Origin: Cocos nucifera
Lineage: Eukaryota > Streptophyta > Magnoliopsida > Arecales > Arecaceae
Assembly (NCBI GenBank): GCA_006176705.1
Contig: QRFJ01000483.1
Location: forward strand, 586,795-650,794
Length of the DNA stretch: 64,000 nucleotides
Reading direction: 5' to 3'
Shown: piece after piece, positions 22,756 to 34,363 of the stretch
Layout: every line of letters begins with the position of its first letter
Numbering within the stretch: position 1 is the first letter of the stretch
Notes under the pieces: generated by a model
What the model saw: only the letters and a program-made list of their open reading frames with translations
Told to the model about the DNA's origin: nothing
Databases searched by the model: none
Position numbers and translations under genes: made by a program

Positions 22756-23861
22756 CCACTTTAGAACTCAAAGAAAGTCAAGCTGAAGACTATAAATCAG
22801 AACTACTAGATAGGTTATTTCTTTTCTTTTTAGTTTTGATCATTTTTCTTTTTTTTTATTTTTTAATAATTTATTATTGCTCTTTTACTGCTCTGGTGTA
22901 TATTTTTAATTTTGTAGAAAAATTAATGAGAACTCAAGCAAAATTTCAAAGCTCCAAAGAATCAGACTAAACCAAATCAGGTGTATTCCTTCCTTTCCTT
23001 TATTGCACCCTTTATTTTTCTTTCTTCTTTAAGATAATGTAGAACAATAATTTAAAAAAAAAAATCATGTGTCAAGAAGAAAATCTTGAGCAAGATAAAC
23101 TGGATAAGTGATAAAAGATAGAATTATTTGCTAATGAATGTAATGAGTTAAAGAAGTAGATTAGTTGGTCAACTTTTAGCAGCCTACTTAGGTCATTAAA
23201 AGACTTATTAGCACTTTTTATTGCACATGCACACTAACAAGGCAAAGTAGGTATTGATTATAAGGCCAACTGAGGATTCAATTATCACTAAAAATTGATA
23301 ATTAATATACATTCTAATCAAAGAAACTTGAATTTAAGGAAAGAGCTACCTGCCTATAAATAAAGTACAAAAGATAGAGTATATGTGGATTGCCCAAAGC
23401 CTAGTAACTGGGTCTCTGCACCTAGGTCAAGTGTGAAAATTCACGTAAAATGGTGAAGAAAAGGCCAGGATGCTCAGCACAAAAAAAAAAAAAGAGAAGA
23501 GAGAGAGAGAGAAAGGCAGTGTGAAAGCTACCTTAATTCATGAGTATAAAATTGAGAATGTATAGAAAATTGACCAAAATAGGTGATAAGAGAAGATACT
23601 TTTGTTCTTTTAATTTAATACTGAAATGCTAAAGTTAGTCATCACGAACACAAGTGCTATAGATCTTTGATGTACTCTAAGAAAGTTTTTAATTGTATTG
23701 ACTGAAAAATTTGCTTCTGAAGCTCAATGCTTAGTTAGCAGTATTTTCTAAACTTTTTGACCTTTAATCCTAGATTTTATCTTTATGATGGATAATCTTA
23801 TTGAAATATGGTATTAAATAAAATATTGCTAAGGGACTAGCAATGACTAAGTTGGGAGGTG
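22756..23861 (+). other. non-coding 3' region and polypurine tract of B
   Basis: AT-rich and without coding signal. I looked for RT (YxDD), RNase H and integrase (HHCC/DDE) patterns and saw none. AAGTTGGGAGGTG (23849-23861) immediately before the 3' LTR is the polypurine tract. Confidence 0.75.
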
Positions 23862-25648
23862 TGATAAGTGGTAAAAATATACTAATAAAAATATTAAATT
23901 ATAAAATAAATTAATCTATTTTATTAGAAATTGATACTTTTATTAATCTTATATAGGAAAGAAGGCCATCAATGTGAAAATCTTATTTTTCTGATTCTGA
24001 TGAAAAAAATTTTAGATAAAACGGACTTCAAACGAGCCCAAAATTGAATTTCAAAAAAAAAAATCGCCAATGCAATGCTGACGTCAGGATGACGTCAGCA
24101 TTTTTTGCGGCGCACGGTGGACCATCTGGAGGTTATTTCGAGAATTTCACAGCAAGAGGCACGCTCCGATTAGCTGAAGAACGTGACGGTCCATGCAACA
24201 CCGGGCTCGCGCATGGTCCATGGAGGGCAATTTAGGAATTCTGGCTGATCCAACGGGCGATTTTCACTGAAGCTTGATCGGACGGCTGAAAAGAAGGTGC
24301 TGATGGACGGCATCCGCAGCTCCCGATCGAGATTCAACGATTGAGATTCATTCCGATGTTAAACTATAGATCCGAAGCCTTCTTTCAACACGATCGGATG
24401 GCCTAAATTTGATCCAACGGTTGATCCAACGGTTGATATTAAATCTGATTTGATCTAAGTTATTTTAAGAGATTTTTGAGTGGTTTTTAGACCATCTGAT
24501 CAACATCTAATGGCCAGAAATACCCAGATCTTAATTTGAGTTATTTTGGGAGTCTTAAACCTAGTTTTTGATGGATTTTGGGGGAAATCAAACTCTTTAT
24601 ATATAAAAAGAGTTTGTTGTCATGAAAAAAATCAGAGAGAGAGAGACAGAAAGAGAGACGGGAAGAAAGAGAGAAATAGAGAGAGAGGGGGAGAAAAAGA
24701 GAAAGAGAGAGCAGAGAGGTAGAAAGAGAAGAGTAATTTATGAGAAATAAAAAAGGATTTTTGATTTTTTTCGACAATCAAGATATCGATCAAGGAGCAT
24801 CTTCTTCTTCACCAAGTTCTCCACATCAAGGGCAGCAGACAATCAATTTCAGCAATCAAAACAGTCTAATTTCTCTATGCTTTTTATTTTATTTGCTATT
24901 TTTGAACTTATTATCATGAACTAAATTTTTTTTTACTAAGGCTAAGGTGTAGCCACTCTTTTGATGCAATATTCAGTATGATTTATTTTTAAATTTTATT
25001 CATGAGGAGTATATAAATCTGATCTTAATGCTTTTAGATTACTGATCATCTTCTAATTGATCTGATGAACATAGATGTTACGGACCAAGTACATCTATGT
25101 TAATGCTTCTTGATTATATATCTTGTATTATGAATCAAATTAGAATTCATATGCATGCAGGAATTTTAGTGCGCTTTGGACGCAACATATTTTAATTAGA
25201 GGATTTCACAAAACTTAATGCATTAATATTTATTTAAATTACACCTGAACTAATGGATAATTAATAAATATTAATAGTTTTGCTATGCCTGGACCAAAGG
25301 GTAGTGAATAAATTAGGAGACTCCACCGTCACATGAAATAAAATTAATCTAAAATTCTGAATATTATATTGACTGAGTTGGTGAACCGATTGCCTTAGTA
25401 ATCCATTGCTCTTGAGTTTAAAACTCTAATAATTTACACTCTCTCTATTTAATTAAAAACTTTTAATTATTTTTTTATTTTCTTTATTTTCTTTAATTTC
25501 TTATTCTCATAATCGATCTTCTAAATAAAGCATAGGAAAGAGCTTTTCAATACTTATTTTCCAATCCTCTAGGGACGATACTCTACTCATTCACTTTATT
25601 ACTTGATCGATTGGTGCACTTACCATAGCTATAAATTAGCACGCATCA
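23862..25648 (+). repeat. 3' LTR of Athila-like element B
   Basis: The 1787-bp partner of 18486-20290 is collinear, with scattered substitutions and a shorter GA tract. Confidence 0.92.
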
Positions 25649-25746
25649 TCAATCTCTGTACATACTTGCTTTAAATTTCTGAAACCCAATTCACCTCCGC
25701 CCGCCCCCCCCCCCCCCCCCCTTTTGCATTGTCTAGTCGGGAAATA
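25649..25746 (+). repeat. 5' LTR of Sirevirus A, part 2 (end)
   Basis: It resumes with the duplicated TCAAT and continues CTCTGTACATACTTGC to ACCCAATTCACC, the usual end region of these LTRs. An 18-base C run (25704-25721) and GGGAAATA follow, directly before the primer site. This join is what shows that B lies inside A's LTR. Confidence 0.75.
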
Positions 25747-25748
25747 AT

Positions 25749-25760
25749 TGGTATCAAAGC
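25749..25760 (+). other. primer-binding site of Sirevirus A
   Basis: TGGTATCAAAGC differs by one base from the TGGTATCAGAGC used for initiator-Met tRNA priming in many copia elements. E has the same variant at 37315. Confidence 0.8.
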
Positions 25761-25808
25761 CTTGGTTCTCTACTAATTATTGATCTACTCAACTAAGAGA
25801 AAAAGATC

Positions 25809-26716
25809 ATGACAACCCAATTTATAGGATCTCTTGCCGAAGGGTAGTCCACTAATAGGCCACCTCTTTTCAATGGATCTACTTATACCTATTAAAAAGC
25901 TCGCATGCATATCTTCATACAAGCCCTTGATTATCGGAGAATGATTGGGATGATTTGGATAAAAGACTTGTCCAACTAAATGCTAAAGCAATGAATATCC
26001 TTTATTATGCCCTTAATGCTAATGAGTTTAACCAAATTTTCACATGAAATTCTGCTAAGAAAATTTGGGATAGACTTGAGGTTACACATGAAGGGATAAA
26101 TCAAGTGAAAGAAACTAAGATTAACATGCTAGTTCATCAATATGAACTATTTAAAATAGATCCAACTGAATCTATCACCAGCATGTATATCAAATTCACT
26201 GGTATTATAAATGGTCTAAAGAGTCTAGGAAAGGTTTATACTAATAGTGAATTAGTGAGAAAGATTATCAAGTCATTGCCTAGGTTATGGAAACCCAAAG
26301 TGATAGCTATCCAAGAGGCAGAAGACCTGAACAAATTGCCACTTGAAGAGCTCATCGGATCCTTAATGATGCATGAGCTTGCTATGAGATGGCACCGCGA
26401 AGAAGAGAGCAAGAAGAAGAAAACCATTAACCTAAAATTCATGACTGCAGAAGAGGATGATGATCTATCCACCAGTAACAAGAATGATGAAGATATGGCC
26501 TTGGTGATCAGAAAGTTCAAAAAATTCAGGGGAAAACGAAGACAAGGATTCAAGAAAAGAAGCTTCATGAAAGGAGAACCTAGCAGGGAGAAAGAGAAAG
26601 TGAAGGAAAAGGAACAGTCCATGTGCTACGAATGCAAGAAACTAGGATATTTTAGGGCTGATTGTCCTTAGTTAAAGAAAGGACCCAAAAGAACAAAGAA
26701 GAAAGATAAGATAGTG
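25809..26716 (+). pseudogene. Sirevirus A gag, N-terminal part
   Basis: ATG 25809 (MTTQFIGSLAEG) meets an early TAG, then continues PPLFNGSTYTY in frame. After a small deletion near 25940 the frame runs through NILYYALNANEFN, KIWDRLEVTHEG and the open stretch 26105-26671: INMLVHQYELFK, LPRLWKPKVIAIQEAEDL and LEELIGSLMMHEL. It then has a Lys/Glu-rich region and the CCHC-like knuckle CYECKKLGYFRADC (~26623). This is a UBN2-type copia gag. It ends where C inserted. The gag continues at 34977. Confidence 0.8.
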
Positions 26717-26721
26717 ACTTG
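26717..26721. repeat. target-site duplication of C (left, ACTTG)
   Basis: It matches 34972-34976 exactly. Joining the two sides restores a continuous gag reading through the site. Confidence 0.82.
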
Positions 26722-27385
26722 TGTTGTGAAAATTAATTCTACACACGGATCTGTGTGACCGCTGGTGATCAACAAAGCAACAAGGAAGAACTCCTTAGAG
26801 ATTACTACGAAAGCATGATCAATAGATTTACGGAATAGAGAAGAAGAGTAGTAGAGATTTCTGAAAGAAAAAAGCTTTATTTCAATGAATTCAGCACCAT
26901 AAACAATCTTGACCTATTTCTAGTATATATACTTTATAAACTGATCAAACCCTAAGCTCATAGAAAAATTTTTCAAATCCAAAACAATCAATGTACACAA
27001 AACATATCTACAAAAACTGAGCCAACTTAGTTTCAAACTGAGCCGGCTAATCTATAACTGAGTCGGCTCAATCTGAGACTTAGCCGATCCATCAGACTGA
27101 GCCGATCCAGTTATGTACCATGCAAGACTGAGCCGATCTAGTTGTGTACCATACCAATAGCCCAAAAATACTATTTTCTATCTAATTTTTTTTCTGAGAC
27201 ATAGTCGATCCAGTCCTAGACTAAGCCAATCCAGTTTCCAACTTAGCTGACCCAGTCTCAGGGTGAATCGGCTAAGTTTCTGAACTCTGCTACCCAAACT
27301 GATTTCTCTTCCAACTTGCTCCCATCTTTTCATGACCAATCTTCTCATATTTTCAAAACTTGGGAATGCTACTTCTAAGCTCACA
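26722..27385 (-). repeat. 3' LTR of copia element C
   Basis: On the plus strand it runs TGTTGTGAAAATTAATTC ... AAGCTCACA and matches 34364-34971. It holds a cluster of (A)CTGAGCCGGCT/GAGCCGATCCAG repeats at about 27010-27275. A TATA-like sequence is present on the minus strand near 26924-26940. Confidence 0.88.
27010..27275. repeat. clustered GAGCCGGCTCA-type degenerate palindromes in LTR C
   Basis: About eight imperfect copies of ACTGAGCCG(G/A)(C/T)(T/C)... at 15-30-base spacing, such as CAAACTGAGCCGGCTAATC. The other LTR of C has the same cluster at about 34655-34862. Sirevirus E has a comparable one at about 36065-36345. Confidence 0.7.
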
Positions 27386-27403
27386 TTCTTCATCTTGGTG
27401 CTT

Positions 27404-28820
27404 TCAAGTCCTTATAAACTCATCTCTTCCTTGCAAACCCATCCATGCCACACACATCTGAAAACTATCTCTAGGGAGTACCTTCATGAGTGCATCAGAC
27501 TGATTCTCCTTTGTATGGATGTTCATCAGTTCTACTTCATCTTCCTCCATCAGCTCTTTGATCCTATGGTACCTCACGTCTATATGCTTTGTGTATGCAT
27601 GATAGACTGGATTTTGTGCAAGCAGTAGAGCACTCTGACTATCACTGTACAGTTTAACCTTGCTCTGCTCCACCCCCATCTCAACAATCAGCCTCCTAAG
27701 CCAAAGTGATTCTTTTGTAGCCTTAGTAATGCCAATATACTCGACCTTTATGGTAGACAAGATTATGAGTGGTTGAAGGGTTGATCTCCAAGACATCGAT
27801 CCACCATACATGTAGAAGAGATATCCAGTAGTAGAACTTATTATATCAAGATCACTTGCATAATTAAAATCTACAAACCCTTCTAAAGGATCCAAATCAC
27901 TATCTTCAAATCCTCTTGGGTACCCACCAAATGGTAAACCATAATTTCTTGTTTCCTGTAGAAACCTTAATATCCACTTCAATGCTTTACAATATTTCTT
28001 TTCAGGATTAGCCATGTATCTACTAACTGTGCTCACTGCATGTGCTATATCTAGTCTACAGCATACCATAGTGTACATCATACTGCCTATAGCATTCGCA
28101 TAAGGGAGTCCATCCATGTACTCTCTCTCTTCTTCTGACTAGGAGCTTTGATGCTTGGAGAGAGATATATGGCTTGGTAATGGTGTCTCTATAGGTTTGG
28201 CCTTCTCCATCCCAAATCTTTTCAGAACTTTCTGGATATATCCTTCTTATGATAAATGGAGCATTTTTTTGCACATATCTCTACAAATCTCTATTCCAAG
28301 AATTTTCAGTGCTGGACCCAGGTCATTCATCTCAAATTCAGCTGATAATGCCCTTTTCAGCTCTTTCATAGCCTTAATACTCCTACTGACTATGAGCATA
28401 TCATCAACATATAATAGTAGGTACAGAGCATCCTTCTCATCTACATCCTTAATGTAGATACAACTATCATGTTCATATCTAATAAATCCCAGGCTCAAAA
28501 TAAAGCTATCAAATCTATGATACCACTGACGAGAAAATTATTTTAGGCCATATAGTGACCTCTTCAGTAAACACACCTTTTTTTTCTGTCCAATCTTCAT
28601 GAAACCATCTAACTGCTTCATATAGATTCTTTCCTCTAATGTGCCATGAAGGAAGGTCATCTTTACATTCATCTATTCTAAGTCCATGTTGTACTATGCC
28701 ACCAGTGACAGCAAAACTCAAATAGATGTATGACACACCATAGGAAAGAAAACTTCTGTGTAATCTATCCATTTTCTTTGTGAGTATTTCTTTGCTACCA
28801 GTCTTGCCTTGAATCTGACT
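27404..28820 (-). pseudogene. copia C reverse transcriptase C-terminal part and RNase H
   Basis: On the minus strand from 28820 downward: GVRFKARLVAKKYSQRKW, then broken pieces with LLLYVDDMLIVSRSIKAMKE (~28430), LSAEFEMNDLGPALKILGIE and IGSMMYTMVCCRLDIAHAV (~28070). RNase H follows with SWRSTLQPLIILSTIKVEYI and LYSDSQSALLLAQN (~27650), ending TGA at 27404. Frameshifts near 28115, 28250 and 28515 break it. Element D separates it from the rest of RT. Confidence 0.82.
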
Positions 28821-28826
28821 CCATCT

Positions 28827-29052
28827 TGTTAGGATTTAGGTTTATTAGAATTCATGTGGCATAGCAAAAATTCTAGGATATATAAATCCAAGTATTGTAT
28901 CTTTATAATAGAGTGGAATACAATGAAGCTTTTCTTCCTAAAACTCTCTACTCTTCTCTCTCTGGTTCTAACTTTAAGTCCTAGGTGCCAGTCATCTACT
29001 TTATTCTTCTTCTCTCTAATAATTGGTATCAAAGAGATACAAGAATCCAACA
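28827..29052 (+). repeat. 5' LTR of element D
   Basis: The 226-bp repeat starts TGTTAGGATTTAGG, ends AATCCAACA and is directly followed by the primer site. Its similarity to 31317-31543 runs through its whole length. Confidence 0.75.
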
Positions 29053-29054
29053 AG

Positions 29055-29066
29055 TGGTATCAGAGC
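29055..29066 (+). other. primer-binding site of D
   Basis: TGGTATCAGAGC, the canonical initiator-Met tRNA complement of copia elements, lies two bases after the LTR. It fixes the element's orientation and LTR end. Confidence 0.85.
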
Positions 29067-29246
29067 CTGGTTGAGCATGAAGGAGGAAGAAGATCAGATT
29101 TCAGCAGAAATCAGTAGTGAGATTCAGATCTAAAGATTTTCTCTAGGCTTCATGAGGAAGAAAGAGATCATAGGACTATTGTCCATAATTCCTAGTCAAG
29201 GTTTTTTTTTAGATCCACCTGTTTGCTGTTTTTGATTCATACGATC

Positions 29247-30118
29247 ATGGAGAACGGCGGGTTAAAGATAGGATTTAAGAAGTTTGATGGAAAGAAAAAT
29301 TTTATGATATGAAAGGTTAGGATGGCGGATCTGCTGGTTCAGATGAAACTGGATTCGACCTTGAAAGATAGGTCGAAGAATATGACAGACAAGGAATGGA
29401 TGTCCTTAGAGAAAAGGACAAGTGCCATGATTAGGACTTGTCTGGTAGATGAGGTGCTGTATGGCATATTAGAGGAGAAGACATCCAAGGGTTTATGGTC
29501 GAGGTGACGTCAGTTGTACATAAGAAAGAATATGTGCAACAAGTTAATACTAAAGAGCAACTATACAGCCTTTGGATGTAAGAGAGCGAGGATATTGCAG
29601 AGCATATTCAGTAGTTCGATCGGATGAGCATGAATTTGCCCAACATTGGGGTGGATCTCGAAGAGGAGGACAAAAGTTTATTACTACTATGTTCGCTATC
29701 TAGAAGCTTCGATTCATTGGTGACGATATTGTTGTATGATAAGAAGACGCTGGTGTATGAGAAGATCGTATCAGTGCTAAGGTCCAACGAGCAGTGAAAA
29801 TAGATGACGAAGAGAGAGGTCTTCCAAGAAGATCTCATGATTTCAGAGAGGCCCAGGTAAGGAAAGAAGAAGGGTCAGCGAAGAGGCAGCAAGAGGTCCA
29901 AAAAATGCTTTAAGTGTGGTGAAGCAGGGCACTTTAAGCGAGAATGTCCACTTTGAAAGAAGTACAAAGAAAGAGAAAACTCAAATTCCATCGATTCAGT
30001 CACTACAAGTGAAGAATCGGATGAGCTCTTGGTGGTCTCAGATGAGCCCATGGGGCATGAAGTATCTGAGATGGTTTCGGACAGACTGTGGAGTATAGAG
30101 AGTCTGAAGGGGCAACGA
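29247..30118 (+). pseudogene. copia gag of element D (broken)
   Basis: ATG 29247 reads MENGGLKIGFKKFDGKKNF and then TGA at 29310-29312, where the family has Trp. It continues in frame with KVRMADLLVQMKLDSTLKDR and MIRTCLVDEVLYGILEEKTS. A shift near 29505 follows, then LYSLWM, NLPNIGVDLEEEDKSLLLL and VLRSNEQ. The CCHC knuckle KCFKCGEAGHFKREC lies near 29909-29950. It ends around 30118 in an acidic Ser/Glu tail (VTTSEESDELLVVSDEP). It would make particle protein only. Confidence 0.8.
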
Positions 30119-31316
30119 TAATGTTCGAGGTGCAGCGGTAGGCTCAGCAGTGCAGCATTGAGTGGTTATCCTCGGGAGACTCAGTTATAGAGTCAACTTT
30201 TGCAGCATCAAGGAGACTTTGGTTTCAAATGGAGCACCAGACAAAAGTGGCTTCATAGATGGAGAGAAATGTGACATGAGTTCACGGCAGAGGAGTGCAG
30301 AAGGACCAATATCCTAGCACCAATATCGAAGATGCACAGTTCCAAGTGGAGCAACACGTGCAGGAGGACAGGTGAAGTTCTGAAGAGACTATGTCAGGAT
30401 ATGCAGCAGGCACCGGCATAGGATTGCTGTAAATTCTTCAGAAAAGTCCAGGATAGTTGATGCAGCTGCCAAGCAGAAGGATGCTTACAACTCCAAGGGT
30501 GGTGCATAGAAGCAAACCAAAGTCTTCAATAGTAGAGGAAGTCATCTCAAAGGCCTCAAAGAAAGATCAGTAGCTGAAGAAGAATGGTGGTGGCAAGGTG
30601 TGCATAAGTAGCTGTCAGGGAGTGCATCGACAGCGGGTTCATGTAGGGAAACGTTATCAGGTGTGCCAAGATTTAGGTGCACCAAGATGAAGATTATAGG
30701 ATTTGATGTGGTGGTCCCAAGCCTTGGAGGGCCACATGAGGAGCCAGGGTGTTGGCTCTAGGAGACTAGAATGGGTGTGAGTCCTAGGGATAGGATAGGA
30801 GTTGTCCTAGGTGAAGATGGCATGTAGCCCTACACAGACTCAAGGTTCAAGTGTGAGGATCTTGAGGGACTTGGTAGGTGCTCCGAAAACCTGGGACACA
30901 AGGTAAAGCAAAGGACAAAAGCTAAGAAAAAAAATTAGTCAAGATAGGGGTTGAACAGGCAGACTAGCTCGAATATGCAGCCAAGTCGGCTCGGGATGAG
31001 GTTGAGCTGACTCGGGGCATAATCGAGCCAACTATCTCAGGCAAATAGAAGATAGGATTTGGACGAGATACAACTAAGCTAACTCAGCTCTTGATAGAGC
31101 CGGCTCAACGGTGGCGAATAGAACTAAATGAAATTTTTTTGTTTGGATCTAGGATAGGCTTTTGTCCTAGAGTCTTAAGGTCTGGACCAATAAGATCTTA
31201 AGAGGGCTAACTCATGTATGGGTCGGATTCAGATCTAGGGGATGAGCGCATGTGAGACATATATACATGGGCTCGGTGAGTGCTTTTATATATTGGGTTA
31301 GCCTGGGAGAGTTTTT
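30119..31316 (+). other. non-coding 3' part of element D
   Basis: The sequence is purine-rich and lacks pol motifs in all frames. Near 30975-31107 there are GAGCC(G/A)-type repeats including GAGCCGGCTCA (31097-31107), the motif clustered in LTRs of C and E. The expected polypurine tract is weak (GCCTGGGAGAG before a T run). Confidence 0.6.
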
Positions 31317-31543
31317 TGACTAAGATTTGGGTTTATTATGGTTCATGTGGTATAGCAGAAATCCTAGAATATATAAATTCAGGTATTGTATCTTTATGAT
31401 ATAGTAGATTACAATAGAGCTTTTCTTCCTAAAACTCTTTACTCTTCTCTATCTGGATCCAACTTTAAGCCCTAGGTGCCGGCCATCTATTTTGTTCTTC
31501 TTCTCTCCAACAATTGATATTAGAGAGGTACCAGGATCCAATA
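31317..31543 (+). repeat. 3' LTR of element D
   Basis: The partner of 28827-29052 starts TGACTAAGATTTGGG and ends GGATCCAATA. Divergence is visibly higher than between the LTRs of G or B, suggesting an older insertion or a mismatched pair. Confidence 0.7.
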
Positions 31544-34099
31544 CAAGCACCTTCTAGAAGATCCACCAGCCATCATGTCTGATTTTTATTCAGTGATTCC
31601 ATCTCCTCCATCATGGCCTACGTCTATGACTCATGTTCTTCACTCTCCATGGCCTCTGCATAATTCTCTGAAACTCCATTAGCAGTGATGAGTGCATAGG
31701 AGGTAACCTCATCAATGCCATATCTGATCAGCCTTCTAATAGTATGTTGAGACTCATGCAAAGCCACTCCCACTAGCATATCTCGGTCTGAAATCTGTGA
31801 CTGATCCTACACATCCATCTGAACTACTGGCCCTCCATGCTGATTTTCAATCTAAGATAACTTTTCTGCCCAACTCTATCTCAATAGATACACTCCTGTA
31901 AGTGGATGTAACCTACATGCCATCATACTCTGACTGACTACTACTATTCACTTTTGTTACTCCAGTTGCTCCTATACTCCCAAGCCTCTCTAAGATGCTT
32001 TTTTCATCAAAAATGACGTCCCTACTGATCACTATCTTCTGTGCTTCAAGTTTCCATAGTAGGTATCCCTTGACTCCTTATGGATATCCTATAAATATCA
32101 TCTTTTAAGATTTAGGATCCAACTTACTTCTCTTGGCTGCCTCCATATATGCATAGATTGTGCAACTGAAGACCTTCAAGTGGCTAAGCTCCACCTTGTT
32201 CCTACTCTAGACCTCTTCTAGAATGCCTCCATTCAGCTTGCGGTGAGGGGACCTATTGACAAGAAAATAAGAAAAAGTTAAAGCATCACCCCAAAAGATT
32301 TTGAAAGTGATGTCTGCAGCCTTAGACTCCACGCCTTCTCGGTCAGTGTCTGATTCATCATTTCTGCAATACCATTCTGTTGGGAAGTCATCTTCACTAT
32401 GTAATGGCATTTGATATCATTTTTCTCATAGCACCTCCTGAAGTCTAGGCTTGTATACTCTCCTTCATTATCCGACCTCAAATACTTCATCTGTCTTCCT
32501 GACTCCTCAACTTCCACTCTCTAGGCTCTGAACTAGGCAAACACCTTTAATTTTTTCTGATCAGATAAATCCATACCTTTCTTGAAAAATTATCAATGAA
32601 AGTGATAAAATATTTTGCCCCACCTCTAACTGATATAGGATCTGATCTCACACATCTGAGTGCACTAAATCCAGCACTCCTTCACTGTGCTTGGTACTTT
32701 CGGCAAACTTCATCCTATGCTATTTACCAAAGATGCATAGCTCACATAAATCTATGCCCTCCTTCTTCAAGGCTGAGATCATCCCTCTTCTGCTGAGTTC
32801 AGTGAGCCCTTAATCACTCATATGATCCATCCAATAGTGCCATAACCGATATAAGAGCTACTCCTCATGTATCGCTGCTAGCATCTCTGCACTATAATTT
32901 ACCACTAAGTCTTCCATTCTATAAAGATTGTTGCTCAGTCTTCTACCTCTCATCACCACCAAAGCTTTCTTAGAAATTTTTAGACATCCACTCCCAGCCT
33001 GGCTACTAAAAGCATAATCCTGCTCCTCCAAGTAGCCCAAAAAAATTAAATTCTTTTTCAATTTTGATACATGCCTGATATTTAATAAGGTACAAATAAT
33101 TCTATCATACATTCTTATCCTAATTGAGCCAACTCTAGCTACTCTATATCGGTGATCATCTCCAAGACTGACACTTGCTCCATCAATCTTTTGGTAGGTA
33201 GAAAATCACTTCCGATGAGAAGTATAGTGGTGAGAGCATGCTAAATCCAATATTCATATAGTATCGCACTCTATGGATCCATCTGATACAACTAGTAGGT
33301 CTTTTCCACTACTCACCGAAGCTATATCATCACTCTTACTGGCCTTCTCATTTTCTGACCTCAAAAGAGAATAATCTTTTCTCAGGTGTCCAGGCTGATG
33401 ACATTTATAACATTTCAATGTCTTCCTCTGATCTTAAGACTTTGACCTATCTTTAGATTTTTTTCTTATCTTCTTTTTTGATCTTTTCTATCTTTCATTT
33501 GCAGCCAAGATCTCAGACTTAGGATCTTTCTTGCAGATCTTTTTTCTCTGCTCATTTGATCTGAGCACATCAATAACTTTTTCATAGTTGAGGATCTTCA
33601 TTTCATAAACTAAAATTGTTATGAGACCATCATACAAGCTTGAGAGAGAATAAAGCAGCAGCAACGCTCAATCTTTCTCATCGATCTTCACATCCAAACT
33701 CATCACCTCAGAACAAACCTAATTGAACCTTTGGATATGTGCAATAAGATCTCCATTTTTGAACATTCTCAAACTATACAACTATTTCTTCAATCATAAC
33801 TTATTCATCATGTTCTTTTTCATGTATGTGTTCTCCAATCTCGTCCAGAGTCTCTTTGCCGTGGTCTCTATGCAAACCTCAGATAGCACCTGATTGGTTA
33901 AGCATATTCTAGTTGTGCTAAAAGTAATTTTCTCCAACTCTTTTCAATTCTCAGCACTGATCTTTTCTGATCTTTCTCTTATCAAGACTTTGTAGATCCT
34001 CTGCTGAACGAACAAGTTCTTTACCCTTTGCTGCCATAAGGTAAAATTTTTCTTGCCATCAAACTTCTCAAAATCCATCTTGAGTCCACTTGATCCCAT
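31544..34099 (-). pseudogene. copia C gag, protease, integrase and start of RT (broken)
   Basis: On the minus strand from ATG at 34099: MGSSGLKMDFEKFDGKKNFT and gag pieces, the knuckle CYKCHQPGHLRKD (~33410), and a protease site decayed to ILDLACSHH (~33270). GAG-pre-integrase and integrase follow, with GLTELSRRGMISALKKEGID (~32810), DNEGEYTSLDFRRC (~32480) and TSQQNGIAEMMNQTLTEKAW (~32390). An acidic linker and the beginning of RT (MEEMESLNKNQT, ~31590) come last. Many stops. Residue patterns agree with copia Tork-type elements (inferred). Confidence 0.78.
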
Positions 34100-34351
34100 G
34101 ACTTTAAGCAAGTCAAGAACAAAATTCTAACACCCTTTCATGATCACACACCAACAAAACTATCCTTCAAAGAAGATCTAAATATCCTAGATCCTCTTTT
34201 CAATCTTCTCTATCACCATTCCTCCATGTAACAAATCTCCATCTCAATCTAGAGATAACCATGAAGCAAACAAGAAGTTTTTAGGATAAAACCTAGTGCA
34301 ATAGATCTTGAATGTAGAAATCCTAGGTGTCTTCCTTTCACGCAACATCGC

Positions 34352-34363
34352 TCTGATACCAAT
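34352..34363 (-). other. primer-binding site region of C
   Basis: The plus strand GCTCTGATACCAATTA reads TAATTGGTATCAGAGC on the minus strand, with TGGTATCAGAGC next to the 5' LTR. It fixes C's orientation. Confidence 0.8.

Larger units (their letters stand above)
18486..25648 (+). mobile_element. Athila-like Ty3/gypsy element B with gag-protease only (probably non-autonomous)
   Basis: LTRs 18486-20290 and 23862-25648 start TGATAAGTGGTAAAAATA and end AGCACGCATCA. The 5-bp duplication TCAAT is exact (18481-18485, 25649-25653). The internal region is only 3571 bp. It holds a primer site, an Athila-type gag, an aspartic protease, about 1.1 kb of non-coding DNA and a polypurine tract. No RT, RNase H or integrase motif was seen in any frame. 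It inserted into the 5' LTR of Sirevirus A. Confidence 0.92.
28827..31543 (+). mobile_element. short copia-type element D with gag only, inserted in C
   Basis: Short LTRs (28827-29052 and 31317-31543) share blocks such as TTTATTAGAATTCATGTGGC, CTTTTCTTCCTAAAACTCT and CTTCTTCTCTC. A perfect initiator-Met-type primer site follows the first LTR. The ~2.26-kb interior has a UBN2-type gag with zinc knuckle and then about 1.2 kb without any protease, integrase or RT pattern. No matching target duplication is visible (CATCT versus CAAGC), and a little of C's RT is missing at the junction. Confidence 0.75.

Noticed and set aside
25749..25760. tRNA-like sequences at LTR ends
   Set aside because: These are only 12-18-base primer-binding sites. 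No cloverleaf or promoter boxes of a tRNA gene are present.
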